NCBI GenBank assembly: GCA_000310025.1
Contig: FN649742.1
Location: 2,957,471 to 3,021,470, forward strand
DNA length: 64,000 nt
Reading direction: 5' to 3'
DNA from: Ectocarpus siliculosus
Taxonomy: Eukaryota > Sar > Phaeophyceae > Ectocarpales > Ectocarpaceae
In this document: positions 23,774 through 38,400 of the stretch, in pieces
Numbering within the stretch: position 1 is the first letter of the stretch
How the letters are laid out: each line of letters opens with the position of its first letter
Position numbers and translations under genes: made by a program
Notes under the pieces: generated by a model
What the model saw: only the letters and a program-made list of their open reading frames with translations
The model's database searches: none
What the model was told of the DNA's origin: nothing

Positions 23774-26700
23774 ATGATCGGCGGCTTGCACCACCCATGG
23801 TGGCATGACTTGAAACCTCTGACCCAACGACACGTTCTGCGGAGACACGGAACCAAAACTATTCAAAGATTCCTGGTGATACTATGGATCTTGAACGTTG
23901 GCTCACCCGACGTTGGTTCGAGGCGTTTGATTGCGGTCCAGGGCGCCCAAGCCTCAAGAAGCGCGTCTGAAAACCTCAGCGCGAGCTGTGATGGCCGTCA
24001 GCAGCCCCGACCCGGTGCGATTTACTCCGCGGTTGCACACCTCAACTATGGTGTTGGCTTGGATCTGAGGGCAGATATCAGCATTCCTGGGGAGTGCGAG
24101 GTCAATCTTCCCATCGATGTGAGTTATGATAGTCGTGTGCATGCGAGATGCCTTTGGGTGTCTTCACACGTGAGACTTCAATGGACACGCTATGCATGAT
24201 GGTATCGTCCCACAACATATTTGCAAACTGCAAACAGAGGGAACAACGGGAGGGAGGTGCCATGCGTAAATGTCACCATGCGCCAACCTGACATTCGTAG
24301 GGTTGCACTTGTTTCCTGGCCACGCCGTCGTACGATAGACTACACATGTAACGCAACATTGTACGTTGAAGAACGGTAATGGGCTGCAGCGCAGAGAATG
24401 CAGAACGTGCCACCCTCTCACGCTGCCCGAGGCTCGGTCCTTTTTTCTGAGGGGGTATACCAACAGCGACTAAAGGTTTCAGTGTAGGGTGCATCTGTTC
24501 CTATATGGTCAAGTTCTTGAATGTACAGAGTGGGCCCTCAGCAACGCCGGCACGAAGCCGGCGAATCGACCGGCGCTATTCAGAGAGACCGGAGCTACTA
24601 TTCAAAGTACATAATGGCTTGGCGATTCAGTCTGTTTCACCGGCGCCATATGGGGCCACCGGCGTTGTTCAACCGGTGTTGTTGAGGGCTCACTACCGTA
24701 CTTTTTTTTAGCCTGACGCTCCTGCAGCCATGGCATTCAGTTACGGCACCTGTGAATCAGAGCCGTTGTCAATAGACTACAAGCAGTGGGCTACACACAG
24801 CACAGTGATGCTAGTGAATATTCTATTGACCCAGTGGACATTTTGTTCAGGTGCCCGTTCGCGAGCTTGGAATCGACGCTGCCCTCGCACTCCCGATAGT
24901 TGAGGTTACGTCTTCGGAGGCGGACGAGACTTACGGGGTGGGAAGCCAAGTAACCATCGACGTTAGGTGAGAGATATCCACTGACTCTGCCAAGAAAATC
25001 TCCCGGGGACACGTAGGTCTCGTATTATGGTCCCACCAGGGACACTAGGGTCACACCGCAATACTTCAGACAAACCGATGGAGGCGCAATTAGATCGCCG
25101 TTGTGGGCGGCATCAGGCCTCTACTACTGCGCCGATCAGGCGTAAGCGGAGAGAGGCAGGTGTTACGCATCAAATAGCGCACCGGGACACCGTGCAGACG
25201 CATACAACCGCCGAACACCAGCGATGGAGAAGCAATCCGTTCATATTGTGAAGCCCTGAGATTCGCGTCGATGCATGTAGGGCGTCGAAGTTCTTTGTTC
25301 GTGTTTCCCGTTGCCAGACCTCTGCCTAGTTTGAAGGAAGCGCACCTCTACCTTGATGGTCTGCAACAAGGGAAATAACGGTTTGCTGTAGTGACACCTT
25401 ACCATCGACTTCGTACCGCTCAGCGACTGGCTACACGTACAGATCGATGGATCAGTTTGTTCGGTCACACCGTCGCGGACGTCGCACGGCTCAAAGGAAC
25501 ACCTACCTTCACCCATGACAAAACATACATCGACCAACAGATTCTCGAGTGTCGTCCAAGTGGAAGGCTCGCCGACCCTGAGGCTGAGGACTGGTTGTCA
25601 CGATGACTCATGCAGCACGCCGGAGGTTCAGAGTTTCATCTGCAGGCGAGTTGGAGGTTGTAGTTTTAAACCAAGGGGGAGCGGTAAGCACTCAGCGGCA
25701 GACACCGCCCGAGCTTCTCCTCTGTTGGTGGTTATTAGAGTCGTTCATGACATATAAACCTGGGACAACTGCGGCATGAAAGGGGGTCATAGTCAATGAA
25801 CAGATTGTCCATACGTCATCTCCACGCATGCTCAGTCCCCATTTCATGCAACCTTTCTGCCTTGCTGGAAGCATTTCGAAACCTTCCCTCCTGTAGGCGT
25901 GTCGTGTTTGTATTGCTCATTTTGTTCCCGTCCGCGTAAAACTCGACGTTTCTGCACCAAGGGCTTCGAGGGGAGAATTCGCCATTAGCTTCAATGGAGA
26001 GACCATGCCGAACATCGATGCGGGCGTTAGCGAGGCAAGTTTACTCTTCGGTACTTTGTAGCCACCATAGCCACAGCATCCTTCGGTGAGTGCAGGCCTG
26101 TAGCCTGTTCGCATCTGCTTTGGTGAGAGCCTGATTGCATCAGCATTGGATAGAACGAAAAGAATCAGATGAATGCAAGTGCTGTGGAGTCACCGCGGAC
26201 GATATGGCCATGACGGTACTTGCATCATTCCGCAGTCCCACCGGTGGTAGTTAGCTCATTCATTGTATGCGTTTTCTCATGTCATCTCATCTGCTTTACC
26301 GGCTTCTCGAACGTGTCCGGCTGCGTGTGCTTTTCAAACGGTTGTTGCCGGTAAACTGGTCACACGCAGGAGGGCTTGAGGCGAATCCTTCAAGAATTTT
26401 CCGGGATCGAGCGAACAACCGTGGAATATAGTACTTGGATGGAGGGTACTACCACGGTCGAAGACCCGGGCAGAGCAAGCACCGCCGGCTTGATATTGGG
26501 CAGCAGGGGCGCCTGTTCAGAAAACGGCACGACAGTGACCGTCACCTTCGACAGCATTTCGATGGAGGTGGGTGAAACGGACGAGAACGAGAAACACTCT
26601 CCTCCTGCGGTCATGATTCGGGGGGGGTTCGTCTGACAACGAACCGCGATGTCGCGTTTCGACGGGCCAGTTCCTGAAGTTGTCTATCGGACATAGGCAG

Positions 26701-29417
26701 ATAAAGGGGATACGGTGGTAGATGCTCATGTCGTATACCCGCCTGCTTGGGACAGAAGACGAGGTTAGATCACAACAGGGTTCAGGGAAGGTGATTGATG
26801 AAACGTGGGAGACAGGGAAGCAGGAAATATCTTGCTGCGAAAAAGTGTTGCTTCCACATGCAATGCTCCCCGTTGAGGTGTGTTTATTGAACGGGGTTCG
26901 ACACCCCGCCTTGGCCTTGCTCCCACGTGTTGCTTGTACACAACACGACGCACCGTTCGGCGATTTCGCCCGTTCACTAGTTGCTCAACGCTTCTCGGAG
27001 ATGAGTACGACCCAGTGTGTTGGTGCGAAATACAACAAACGCGCGAGATTAAACAGGGCTCTGGAGAATTGAGGAGTTGCCTTCCGAAGGCTGTGTTCCC
27101 GCTGCTTTCTCTGTTTTGTTCCGTCTCCTGTGCACACCGCTAGGGAGATGATGGTAACTTGCCGCTGCTGGAGCTGGACTACTTGAACTCTCCCGTGAAC
27201 AGCTATACCGGAATGAGTTGGGGCAATCGTCACCGCCTGTGGTACGGCTGGCTCAACGAGGAAGAGGAGGAGCCAGAACGAGCGGAAAAGGTCGGTATCT
27301 AAAACTAACTCGTGTACCAGTACTTCATGGCAAGCGAAGGCGGTCATTGCCTGAGCTATCTACTCGATATTGGGAGCTTAGAAACTCGGTAGATAACCAC
27401 GACTACCGAGAGTATTGGCATGGTCCAAAACAGTTTTTAACGCGATACGTACGTATAATCGGGGGGAAGGGGGTATCAGTGTTGGTGGGTACGCAGGATG
27501 GTGAAACTGTGCTTCCAGCACCGCCGGAAAGGAAGACATAAACAAGCAGGCGTGACAAAAGCGGCGTTAACCTACCCACAATCCATGCGAAGATGATCTC
27601 ACACGCCTTGAAAGTCACATTCTCCCACACGGTACATGAATGTCGATTCACCACCGAACCTTTTGCGCAAAATCGGTGTCGAACCACACCGCCACCACAG
27701 GACATCTCTTTCGGAGGATATTTCATAGATAAATCCGGCAAAGCCATTGTTGGAGATGCCGGGCTCAATGGCGTGGAGCTCGGGCCCGCCGTAGAAGTGA
27801 CACCTGGGTGGAAGCCTGCAGATCGCCTGGCCGCCTACACCGGGGGATCGGGGACCGACACGTTGTCCTTTATCTACGTCGTGCAAGAGGTGAGCTTATA
27901 GCGCCTCTTCTTGGGAACGAAACGGCATTGTTGGTCTGAAAGCAAGAACTTAAGCCACACACCACCATTCTAGTTGTCAAGCACTAAATGAACGCACCTT
28001 CATACAAGGGTCCTCGATCACTCGTTCGTGATCTTGCATGACTGCTTGGTTGGGTACCACCTGTTCTCCGGTTCCCCCGACGGTCGACCCATGTCCATCG
28101 AAACGCCTTTAGGGGGCCACTGACTGAACAACACAAACGCAATCGTATCCTTCTCTCTCTCCATCCATCTTCCGATGTCAATCCTTCCTCCTATCGTCCC
28201 ACCCTCGTCGCGTTCTCTGCGTTTCTTTGTGTCAATTGATGCGTGACGCCCCCTCGCGTGTGCGTGCGAGAAACAGGGTGACTCGTCGGCAGACCTGGAC
28301 TACTACGACGAATCGTCTCTTGCGTTGCCCGACAACGCCACCATCACGGGCGAGAACGGGGTCGCAGCAAACCTCGAGCTTCCCCCCCTCGGGTACGCGG
28401 CGGTGTACCGGCTGGGTACGGGTGCCAGCCTCGCGGCTAACAAGGGTCTCGTCATCGACACGTCGCCTCCGTTTGTCGTGCAGGTGCGATGACATAGGGT
28501 AAAGTTGGGAACATTTCTTTCGGTGGGATTGAATGAGCTTGTTTCACAGGGGCAGGTTGTGATGCAACGCACGGAGTGTTGGTGGGGATGAGCAACATCC
28601 AACACAGGGTGTGGCAGGGTGTCTGAGATTGTTCCGTGACGACTGGCGCCTTCACGGGTACTGGAACGCAAGGACAGGAAGAAACGTGCTGCAACCTTCC
28701 TCCGTAGCGTCATCCATGACACTGACCGTTCGTTCTGGTTACCCCTTTCAGTAGTACCGGTGCTCGGTACAATGACGGTGAAACGCTAAGGACTGATGAA
28801 ATTGTTACCCCGTGCTGCACGTCGAATAGTACCGGTGCCAACTGTTGTGGCGGTGAACTTAGCTGACACATTGCGGTACTAAATGCGGGCCACACGTCGT
28901 ATCATTGCCATTTGGAGGCATTCAAGGTGTGGCCGTGGTATGTGGATACAGCCTTGTGGTTCCTTGTGTTTGGGGTGAAATAATCCGATTCGACCCGACG
29001 TGACCCCGTCGCGAACTATTCGACATTAACATTGCGGGGCAGGTTGACTCTCCCAACGAGGCTCGGGCGTACGGGACGGGCGAAGTGATCAAGATTGACG
29101 TAGTTTTCAATCAAGACGTCACGCTCGAGGGAGAGCCTACGTTGGTGCTGGAAACAGGCGTATTCAATCAAGAGGTATGGTGCGGATGCGATCCGCTGTT
29201 GTTCTTCGCAGCCCACGCCCACCCCAGATAGAGCTGACAGGACTTCGTCAGCATGCACTGTATTGTCGCATGAGCTGCCCCTCCCTGCGCAACGTAGGCC
29301 AGACAGTTCCAAAACTTTTCCTGTTTTCTGTGTGTTCAGCGCGCATATGCTGTCGCCGACATGCATCAACCGTCAGTACTCTCCCAACTACTACTCTGGT
29401 CCATAACATTGTCGGTT

Positions 29418-29448
<31 letters not shown>

Positions 29449-32400
29449 TGTCATCGTCGTCGTCGTTGTTGTTGTTGTTGGTGGTGGTGGTGGTGGTCAC
29501 CTACACGACTGGTCAAATGCAAATAGGTAGCACAGTCAGTGTCATTGCTGATAGTACCGTTGCGCTTTTAATCTTTCCCTAACGTAGGCTACGCAGGACA
29601 AAGCGAGTGACCTAAGGCTCCGTTGACGATAAAGTGGCTTGTTGTGAGAATCGGAACGATGATTTGCCACGAAACGCTATCAACTAAAATTGAGTTGTGC
29701 AGGACCGATATTCAGCCTCTTCCGTTCGTGAAGAATGTCACGCGTGCGATCTACTGTTGAGAAGACCCCAGCGTGCGGATGGCATTTCGAAGCCCAGAAG
29801 AACAGATGCAAAATGGATGTTGCCGTCCGTCAAACAGTATGGCAAGCCACGTTTGTCTCTCGGTCTCTCTCCTCGGCGAGATGTTGTACGACGGCGGCCC
29901 ACCCAATATACCTCTGCTTGCGATGCGCCTTGCGAACGCGAAATAAAGGTGGACCTGCTATCGTCCGGCAACCAAACGCTGACCTTCAAGTACGTGGTTC
30001 AAGAGGGCGACTCGACTTCCGACCTCGAATATGCGTCATCAACTGCCCTCAACCTCAACGGAGGTACGCGAAACAAGTCAGTGATCTATGGTGCCACCCC
30101 CCCTCGACTTGGGATGCCGTGACCGGGGCCCATAGTCTCTTGGACAGACGGAGAGCAGAGCATACTCACATGAGTATTAGAGTTACTTCTCGCCGGTGAC
30201 CTCTTGTCAGGACGTCGATGTCAAAAATCAGTGCATTGCTCGATCCAAATCGTCCCCCCATCCCTGAATGAATGGTTTTCGCGACCGTAACGGTGCGCAA
30301 CTCTACTTTGATGGTTGTTTTCCTCTTTGATTTTGGCCATGTTCTTGCGCACCCTGCCACCCCGTCTGCGGTAGGGGCATTGTACCGAACTTCTGAGAAC
30401 GCCACCACGCAGGCGTTGACGGTGCTTCCGGAGCCAGGAGCGACTGGAAGCCTTTCTCAGAATGAGGTGACGCCTTGTTGTCCCGGGTTGGGTGTTCTTA
30501 TTGTTGCTGTTAGTCGTGGTCTGTTGATTGGGGGCTGCGCTATTGGTGTTGGTGGCAACGGTGGTCTCAACATCATTGGACCTGCACCACTGCTTGCGGG
30601 GGGTTGCTTATGGGGCTTAGTTGCTCTGTGCGTGATTTGCCCTACCTGGAGCCCTTGCGTTAAGGGCGAGGGAAGGATCTTGAGCATTGATAGGGGTGAC
30701 TACTTGTTTCTGGTGTAGAAGCCAACGTCCAACTTAGCTTTGCAGAGGGGAGACGAGCATGCGCCACGGTGCTCGATTGAGTGCGACCTTTCTTAATTTC
30801 TCAGGTCTTCCCCCCTCAGAAGACGGAACGAGCCCAGGGCATGCTTTGGGTACTTGGCTCATCTAAATGACGGGGAAGTTGAAGCCCTTTGTTTCTACCG
30901 TTGCTGTTCTCTTCCCTGCCGGTGTATGGAGTGGAGAACGGAGATGGATCCTCACAAGTAGGTGCTACTTTGCTTTGACTTGTTCGTTTCGTTTTACCCT
31001 TCCCGTTATGTTTTGTTTGCCCATTCACCCTCCTTGTCTACGCATCGATGCAGGACATTGTCGTCCGCGCAACGACGGCCAACATTATCGATGTTGATTC
31101 CAGCACCGTCGATGGGGAGTACGGCGCGGGACAGGACATATACATCAACGTTACCTTCGGGTGAGAATGACGGCCGGGGGAGTGTACTCGTGAACATGCA
31201 TGCTGTCGTCGCCAGATGATTGATTCGCCGGGAAAAAGCGGCACGGAGGTTTTCGACCAAACGAAGCTGCGCATTGTCCTCGTGTTTGATATTCCAAAAC
31301 GATTCGCCAAGGACGCGTGTAGTGGTCATCCCGAGAGAGCATTTGTTGTACCTGAGGCCCCTCGCCTTTCTTCTGCGTTTCATGCCTTCTACCCTTACAT
31401 ATGCGCGCCGATGCGTTGCTTCAAGGTGTTGGTGTGCTGTAGGTCGCTGACGAGTTCGTGTGTGGATACACGTCTGGCAGGTGGTGGGAAGACGACGTCA
31501 CCCCAATGCTGCTGGTCAGTGACTCTGCCGAGCTGTGGTTGAGGGCGGGTTGGAGGGTGCGCGCGACGGTCCACGGCGCTATAAACGGCAGCACTCAGCT
31601 CGTGCTAGAGGTATGCTCTCTTTCGCTACACTGATTGGTTTTCCGTAGTCTGGAAGTTCTTGTTTCCATCGTGGCAGCGCTCAGTAGCAGCGCTGAACTT
31701 TTTCTTCCGGGGGTGCTCTGCATATACTTTAGTAGTACCTTAGCCCTCCTTGTGCGCGTCGTCGAGCACACATGCAAAATGCTTGCAGCGCAACATGTCT
31801 CGTACCTCGTATCTCTACTGCCGCCGATCATTGGACGTGTCACGATGCCATGAAACACGATGTGATGCAATTTGTCGTTTGTGTTTTTGTTGGGCAGGAG
31901 GGTCATGAACTGACCGCGGACGACATCGGCGAGACGGTCTCGATCGGGACCTCTGAGCGCACCCTGCTCAACATCACGGAGAACGAGGCCGAGGTGTCCG
32001 GCTCCTACATCGGCGACGACATACTGGAAGGGTGAGCTCGAACGACAACACACGAAGAAAACAAAGTCCAAGTCACTCCCCTTGGCGTGATGCCACAAAC
32101 TCTTTCGTACATTTATCTTCTTTCCGTTCCGGAATCGACTAGATTTGAATCCCTGAAAACGCTCGCGACGGCACGCGCCAGCAAACGATCTACCGCTGTC
32201 ACTCAATACCAGGAATCCCGTCGTGAATGTCTCGGGCTCGGGCTACGAGGCGGCCACCTACCACTCCGGCAATGGCACGGCCTACTTCAGTTTCTTGTAC
32301 ACTGTCCAGCCGGGAGACAAATCGGGCGACCTCGAGTACTGGGACGAGCTAGCGTTCAAGACCGACGGATATGTCCGCCGCGTGGCCGATGAGGTGCACA

Positions 32401-35378
32401 CACCGGCGTTCGCACGGCAGTGGTATTGGTGGGGTCGGGGCAGAAGGTCGGCTGTCGGAAACGGAGTAGTACTGGTCACTCTACCAGAGGAAACGGAAAG
32501 AGGAGGGGTATCGCAAGCACCAGAGGCGACGGACTCAAACCGTGTTTGCCCTGTACGAAGCTAGCGTGGTTTGAGTTCGGAGTGATACCAAACGGTTATT
32601 TCAAGCGTGGGACTTTCCTGTCGAAAACGGAGGAGGCGGCATCGACAACACGTTGTGTTTTTTACTTCGCCACGTCGATCGATGACTCTTTGCGCATGAA
32701 ACCACAACTCCAGAGGACCGCCCCCCCGCCCCCTACCTGGAACGTTACTCTCGGGGTCCTCTCTCCCGCTGGGGTCTAATTTGATCTACAGTTGTACACG
32801 CGAGACTGAAATGTGACAGAAACGTGCTGAGATCGTGCTCTAATTGTTTTGCTCATATGATCCAAATATTTCTGAAACCAAAACGAAACAACACTCCACA
32901 AAACACACACGCGCGCACGTGTAACAGGGAGCCACCGCCGCCAACATCAGCCTTCCCGAGCCTGGCACCTGCGTGGCTTTCAAGGGCTGCTCTCTCGGAG
33001 CTAACCGCGATCTCATCGTGTCGACCAACGTACCTCGTGTGGAGAACATGACGACCACGAAGCCGGCCGGCGAGGGGCCGTACGGTGCCGGGGACGAGAT
33101 CGACGTGACAATAAGGTTCACGGAGCCGGTGGAGGCGCTCGCCAATGTCACGAAGGCACCCAGATTAAGGTACGGATGCTGCAGCTGCTGCCGTCGTCCG
33201 CAAAACCGCAAACCGCTGTCCACAAAAACCGTTGTTGTTGTTGTTGTTGTTGTTGTGACCACCTTGAAAAAGGCTGTCACCTCGAATGTTTTCCGGCACT
33301 CTTCGAGATCAACAACCGAGTCCCCATTGTCACGAGTTAACCCACTAACAGCATCAATGTATGCAAGAGAGCCGGAGACAGTCCAACCACAATTTAATGC
33401 TGCGTGCATGTACGGAAACAAGATAGGAAGTACCTATGCACGTCCCGATGGCGTCCGAAAGGGTCTGGGTGGACCGATAGTGCTCATTTAACAACACTCG
33501 CCCACACATAGCTCCTACTGACGATACATCACGCGGCCAGGGGGATTGATAGATGGAGCCCTGAAAGGAACTCGTAAAAGCTTTGGCGCCCACAGAGAAT
33601 TCTGCGGACGCTGATTCCGTGAACACGGCTAGACCGTGGTTGGCGAGGCTTTGACAACGCCTGCTTGTTGTTTCTCCATCACTGTTGCCACACCACGCGA
33701 GTCGTTGCCCAGGAAAGATTGTGCCGGCTGCCCCCCCCCCCCCCCCCCCCCNNNNNNNNNNNNNNNNNNNNNNNNNNNNNNNNNNNNNNNNNNNNNNNNN
33801 NNNNNNNNNNNNNNNNNNNNNNNNNNNNNNNNNNNNNNNNNNNNNNNNNNNTCGGGGGTGCTTAACCATTTCAACACAACGTGGGATCTTCCCCTTTGCG
33901 CGGAGTGAGGGTTCTGGACCCCGCACAACTTGATTTACTGGACCACCTTTCATGGTTACGGAAAAAAAAGGCAAAAAAGGGCAAAAAAAAAAAGCGGTCA
34001 CCTGGTTGCCGAGCTCACAAAGTGATTGGCTTGTTTTACAACATCGCTGCCAAGCGACGAAAACCCAACCCCGATGGCAAACACCGGGGGGGGCGGCCTG
34101 TTTTACAACGTCGTTGCCAAGCGACGAAAACCCAATCCCGATGGCAAACATCGTTGCGCTACGGGGGGGGGGTGGGGTACTCATAGTCGTGCATGCCGTA
34201 GTAGTTAGACCATTGACCTCGCATCACTACAAAGCCGGGACGGAGCACGCCGGGTTCTCACCGGACCAGGCTCTCACATCACCAAGCGCGAAGCGCCGTG
34301 AGGTATTCGGCGAGTCGCATGAAGGGTGAGCTGCATCCTGCTAAGGGTGTTCGGCATCTTGTGCTTACTTCCTTGCGTACGGATGACAGCTGCGTATGAC
34401 TTAATTTATTTTCTGGTGCTTTCACTTCCAGAGACAGTAGTAAGCACTGTGTAACTGCCTCGAGGGTGCTTGACCATTTCAACACAACGTGGTGCGATCA
34501 TCCCCCTTGCGCGGAGTGAGGGTTCTCGACCCCGCACAACATGATCTACTCGACCACCATTATGGTTACCGCCAAAAAAAAACAGAGGTAAAAAAACCCC
34601 CGGCAACCTGGTTGCCGGGTTCACGAAGTGAACTGGCTTGTTTTACAACGTCGTTGCCAACCGACGAAAACCCAACCCCGATGGCAAACACCGGGGGCGG
34701 CGGCATGTTTTACAACGTCGTTGCCAAGCGACGAAAACCCAATCCCGATGGCAAACACCGAGGGGGGGGCTTGTTTTACAACGTCATTGCCAAGCGACGA
34801 AAACCCAACCCCGATGGCAAACACCAGGGGGGGGGGGGCTCGTAGCACATTCTAGGTGATCAGCGAAAAGACCACTCGATTGATCATGAGTATTACTTTA
34901 TTTTGTCGTACCATGGAGGACGCAGGATCAATTGAACGTTGTGCTCTCGTGGTTGTAGCTCTGCGGGGCGCGGACAAAGCCGAACTTTAAGGCTAACAAC
35001 TTAGCAAGAGCCCACCCGGCCCTCCACGTTATTCCTCTTTCTCCTCAGAAACCCCCCGGCCACACGGTGGCAATCAGGAGGAGGAGCTAGAAGAATACAC
35101 CACAAGCGCTGGCAACAATTGCCAGTATGGTTGGTACATGATGGGGGCCGCGGTGTTCCTCTCCCTGGTTGCGGCTGTGGCACTCTCGGGCTCTCTGGGC
35201 GAAACGCCACCGATCGCTGCAACGACGTTGGAGGAGTTCCAACGAAGGAAGGCGTGGGACGAGGGGGCCACAACCGGCGGGGGTTATCGTCGCCGGAGAA
35301 GAAAAAGGCGTTCTCTGTCGGGCGAGGCTTCTGGGCAAGGTGTCCCGACGTGAGTATGAGCTTCGTGACAACAAGGCA

Positions 35379-35420
<42 letters not shown>

Positions 35421-38400
35421 CTTTACATTAAAAACCGTTCCGTTCTCTCTACCCAGTACCTTATGTTGTCCGTAATACTACTTGTAGTCAAACACTTACG
35501 CGTCGATTCCCGCGGTCACGGGCCAACTTACCCGAGAATGGCATACTAAATACCATGGACCGGGTCGGAACTTACTTTCCCATGGACGTGTTGCTTTGCG
35601 GTGCTGTTTGAGAGGGGTGTGTTTTGTCCCGGTGAACACACCCCACCGGTAACTGTCAGCTGTATCTCTCACTCCTTGGAGGAAGACGGTAATGGCCTGC
35701 CCTTGGGTCGGCCGCAAGAATAGGCGGCTGGTGTTGAATCGTCTCTGATATTACTTCCGAAATCCCTTGCCCAGGGATTAATCTGTCGGCACACCACAAC
35801 CACACACGCGAAACCTAGGGATGAGTGAAGCGTAATTATCCGGAACGAGGACGTTTTTGTTGTTTATGTTGCCTAGGTTGTCGCTCCCTTGACAGCTTGC
35901 CAAGGCGGAGTTTGGGGGGAAATATACTAGTGTAAATGTAGGTGTTTGGTGTTCGACCGTTAGTCAAAGTGCGACAACCGACGATGTATTTGCTCAAAGA
36001 TGTGATGCATGACGAAGTGGATTGAAAAGGCGGGAAGTGATATCGATAGGATAGGGAAAACATTTTTGAGACACCTTTGACAAAGTAGGAACAAACGATT
36101 GGCCCTCAGTGAGATCAGTCCTCTGGGCGCAACGCTCCGTCATCTCGAGGACGCGTGGTCAATGGTCTAACCGCAAAGGCATGCAAAACATAAGAGTACG
36201 CCCCCCCCCCCCCCCCCCCCCGGGCTGCCCCCCGCCCCCTTGCTGCCGCGTTGCCTTCATTGACATGGACCGTCCAGAATGGACACGGGAAAATTTGCTG
36301 ACTACGCCTTTGGGTCCGGAACTAGAGCCATCACCTTCATCTATACGGTCCAAGAGGGAGACGAAACAGAAGCTCTCGACGCTTGGGATGCGCCCGCGCA
36401 CGGGGAACTGTCGGTGTGTTCTTGGCATGCGTTGGTCGTGTCCGGGCTAGCTACGTTGTTGGCCTACCGAGCGAAGAACCGGTTTTTGCAACTGTTCAAT
36501 ATACGGTAGTCCAATAACTTTATAAGTTGCCTTTCACTCATGTTCAAGAATGCCGTTCTATGATGTGCCCGTGTGAGAGTGTTCGATCTCGCCGGTTTGG
36601 CTAAGCTGTGTTGTGGGGTGTGTCAACAGGACGTCTCTTGCAAAGAAATTACCCAAAATGGAGCGAAAATCTCAACATATCCAATCAAAGTCCTTGCCCA
36701 AATCAAACATGGAGCCGCAGGCGTTTGACACGCCGAAGGTTCGCGTGCAATGTCCGACCTGACAACCCACCATGGAACGCGGATCCGACCCCACGAACGC
36801 GAGCAGGGACAGCAAAACATCGCTTGTGGCTATGTAACCATGCACTGGTTGTTTTCCATCTATAATAGTAGCAAAGAGCCAAGAACACGTTGTCTACGAT
36901 GTATTATGACCTTGATACTGTAATCACGTTTTGTAGGCGCTCGACGTGAGGTATGCGGGCAACTTCGGCTACCTTCGTCGCACCTCCACCTGGCCCACCA
37001 CCGACTCCGACCTCACCCTCCCAGAGCCGGGGAGCTCGGGCAGTCTTAGTGGCGGCAACGTGGTGGTGGTCGACACAAAGGTCGCGAGGGTGATCGCCGT
37101 GAACACAAGCCTAGCCGACGGTGTGTACGGCGTCGGCGAGGAGATACCTCTGCTTGTGACCTTCACGTCCGCCGTCAGCGTGAATAGGTAAGCTACTCAG
37201 GTCGGTATCTACTATAGGCGAGGGAAGAGGGAGGGAGGGGGTTGCCAAGGTGGGTGTCTACCGGGTGGGCTGTGCTAAGTATTTGAGAAAAGACGTAGTG
37301 GAGGAGCCACGCGAGGGGGTCGGGGGGAAACGGGGGTGGAAGTTGATCTGCGATAGTATCTGCCAAAGAGATGGAAGGATTTGAGATTCAACTCAAACAA
37401 AAGTTGTTTGTCACGTCAGCGATGGGGAATGTGGTGCTGATAGTGATGGTATCTAGTTGTCACGCCTGCGGTCGAGGATAGGAGGAAAAAGATAGAACGG
37501 GGGCGTACCCACACTGTTTATGTTCCGTCAACACAACAGAATGCACACGACATGTTCACGGTCCACACGTGGTCGCCATTGACGCGTGCCCCCAACCTCG
37601 CCCTTCTCTTGGTTCTCATGGCAGCGTGTCCGTATTCCTTCTGTTTCCCCCTCCCGTAGGTTGCCGTGATATCGCCCGCATACCCCTTTGCTCCTCCTCC
37701 CCCCCCTCCCCCCCCGCGGCCCCAAACTAGCACTGCCCTGAACGAGAGCCTACCGAGTATCCTCCTCAACAGCGGCGGCACCGCCTTATACAACGGGGGG
37801 AACGGCACCGCTGTCCTTGAGTTCTTGTACACGGTCGGGGAGGGCGAATCGTCGGGTGGTCTCGACACTGCGGTGGTCGGCAGCGATGTCACGGCGACGA
37901 CGACGATCTTGCTGCCCGCCGAGGGCGCCATCTTCGACGCCGCGCTAGAGGCGCCGGCGGTGGTGACCCTGCCCAAGCCGGGGGGCGAGTCGAATATTAT
38001 CATTGACACAGAGTGAGTGACGTTGAGGTTGAGTGTGTCAGAGAGAGAGCTTGCCATAATTATTTAGTTGCATTTCTTTTTGCCCCGCCAAGGATTGCGA
38101 GCCACCGTCGGCAAGTGTAGAGTGAGCTCAGCCCCGAGGTTGTTCAACTTTTGCTGTTTTTGTTTCTTTCCTGTGCCGTGAGCATACGTGCACAACATGT
38201 ACTTGGACTCAAATCAGTTTATGTGAGAAGTACTGTTCCTTGCCACCAACCAAAGGCACATAAAACTTTGCTTTCCCCTTTCCCATTTTCCCCACCACAA
38301 CATGGAGCAAATTTTTGGCCCCGAAACGTTTTCGTTGCCACCCAATCGCATTGGTCTCCATCCACCCTGTGCACACGGCTCACGCTTGTTCCATCCGAAA

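Larger units (their letters stand above)
33170..36277. other. 3.1-kb intron of the giant gene
   Basis: The donor at 33169/33170 (AAG before GTACGG) and the acceptor at 36277/36278 (CCAG before AATGG) join in phase (LR then MDTGKFADYAF) and restore a repeat strand. The intron holds a (GTT)7 run at about 33235-33255, an assembly gap, a duplicated minisatellite block, a (TTG)14 run at 35379-35420, an open frame at about 35.03-35.35 kb and a C21 run at 36201-36221. Confidence 0.8.

Noticed and set aside
23506-23808. 100-codon plus-strand frame near the start of the giant gene
   Set aside because: Not in phase with the following exon and lacks a signal peptide; it may instead overlap an upstream exon of the minus-strand membrane protein.
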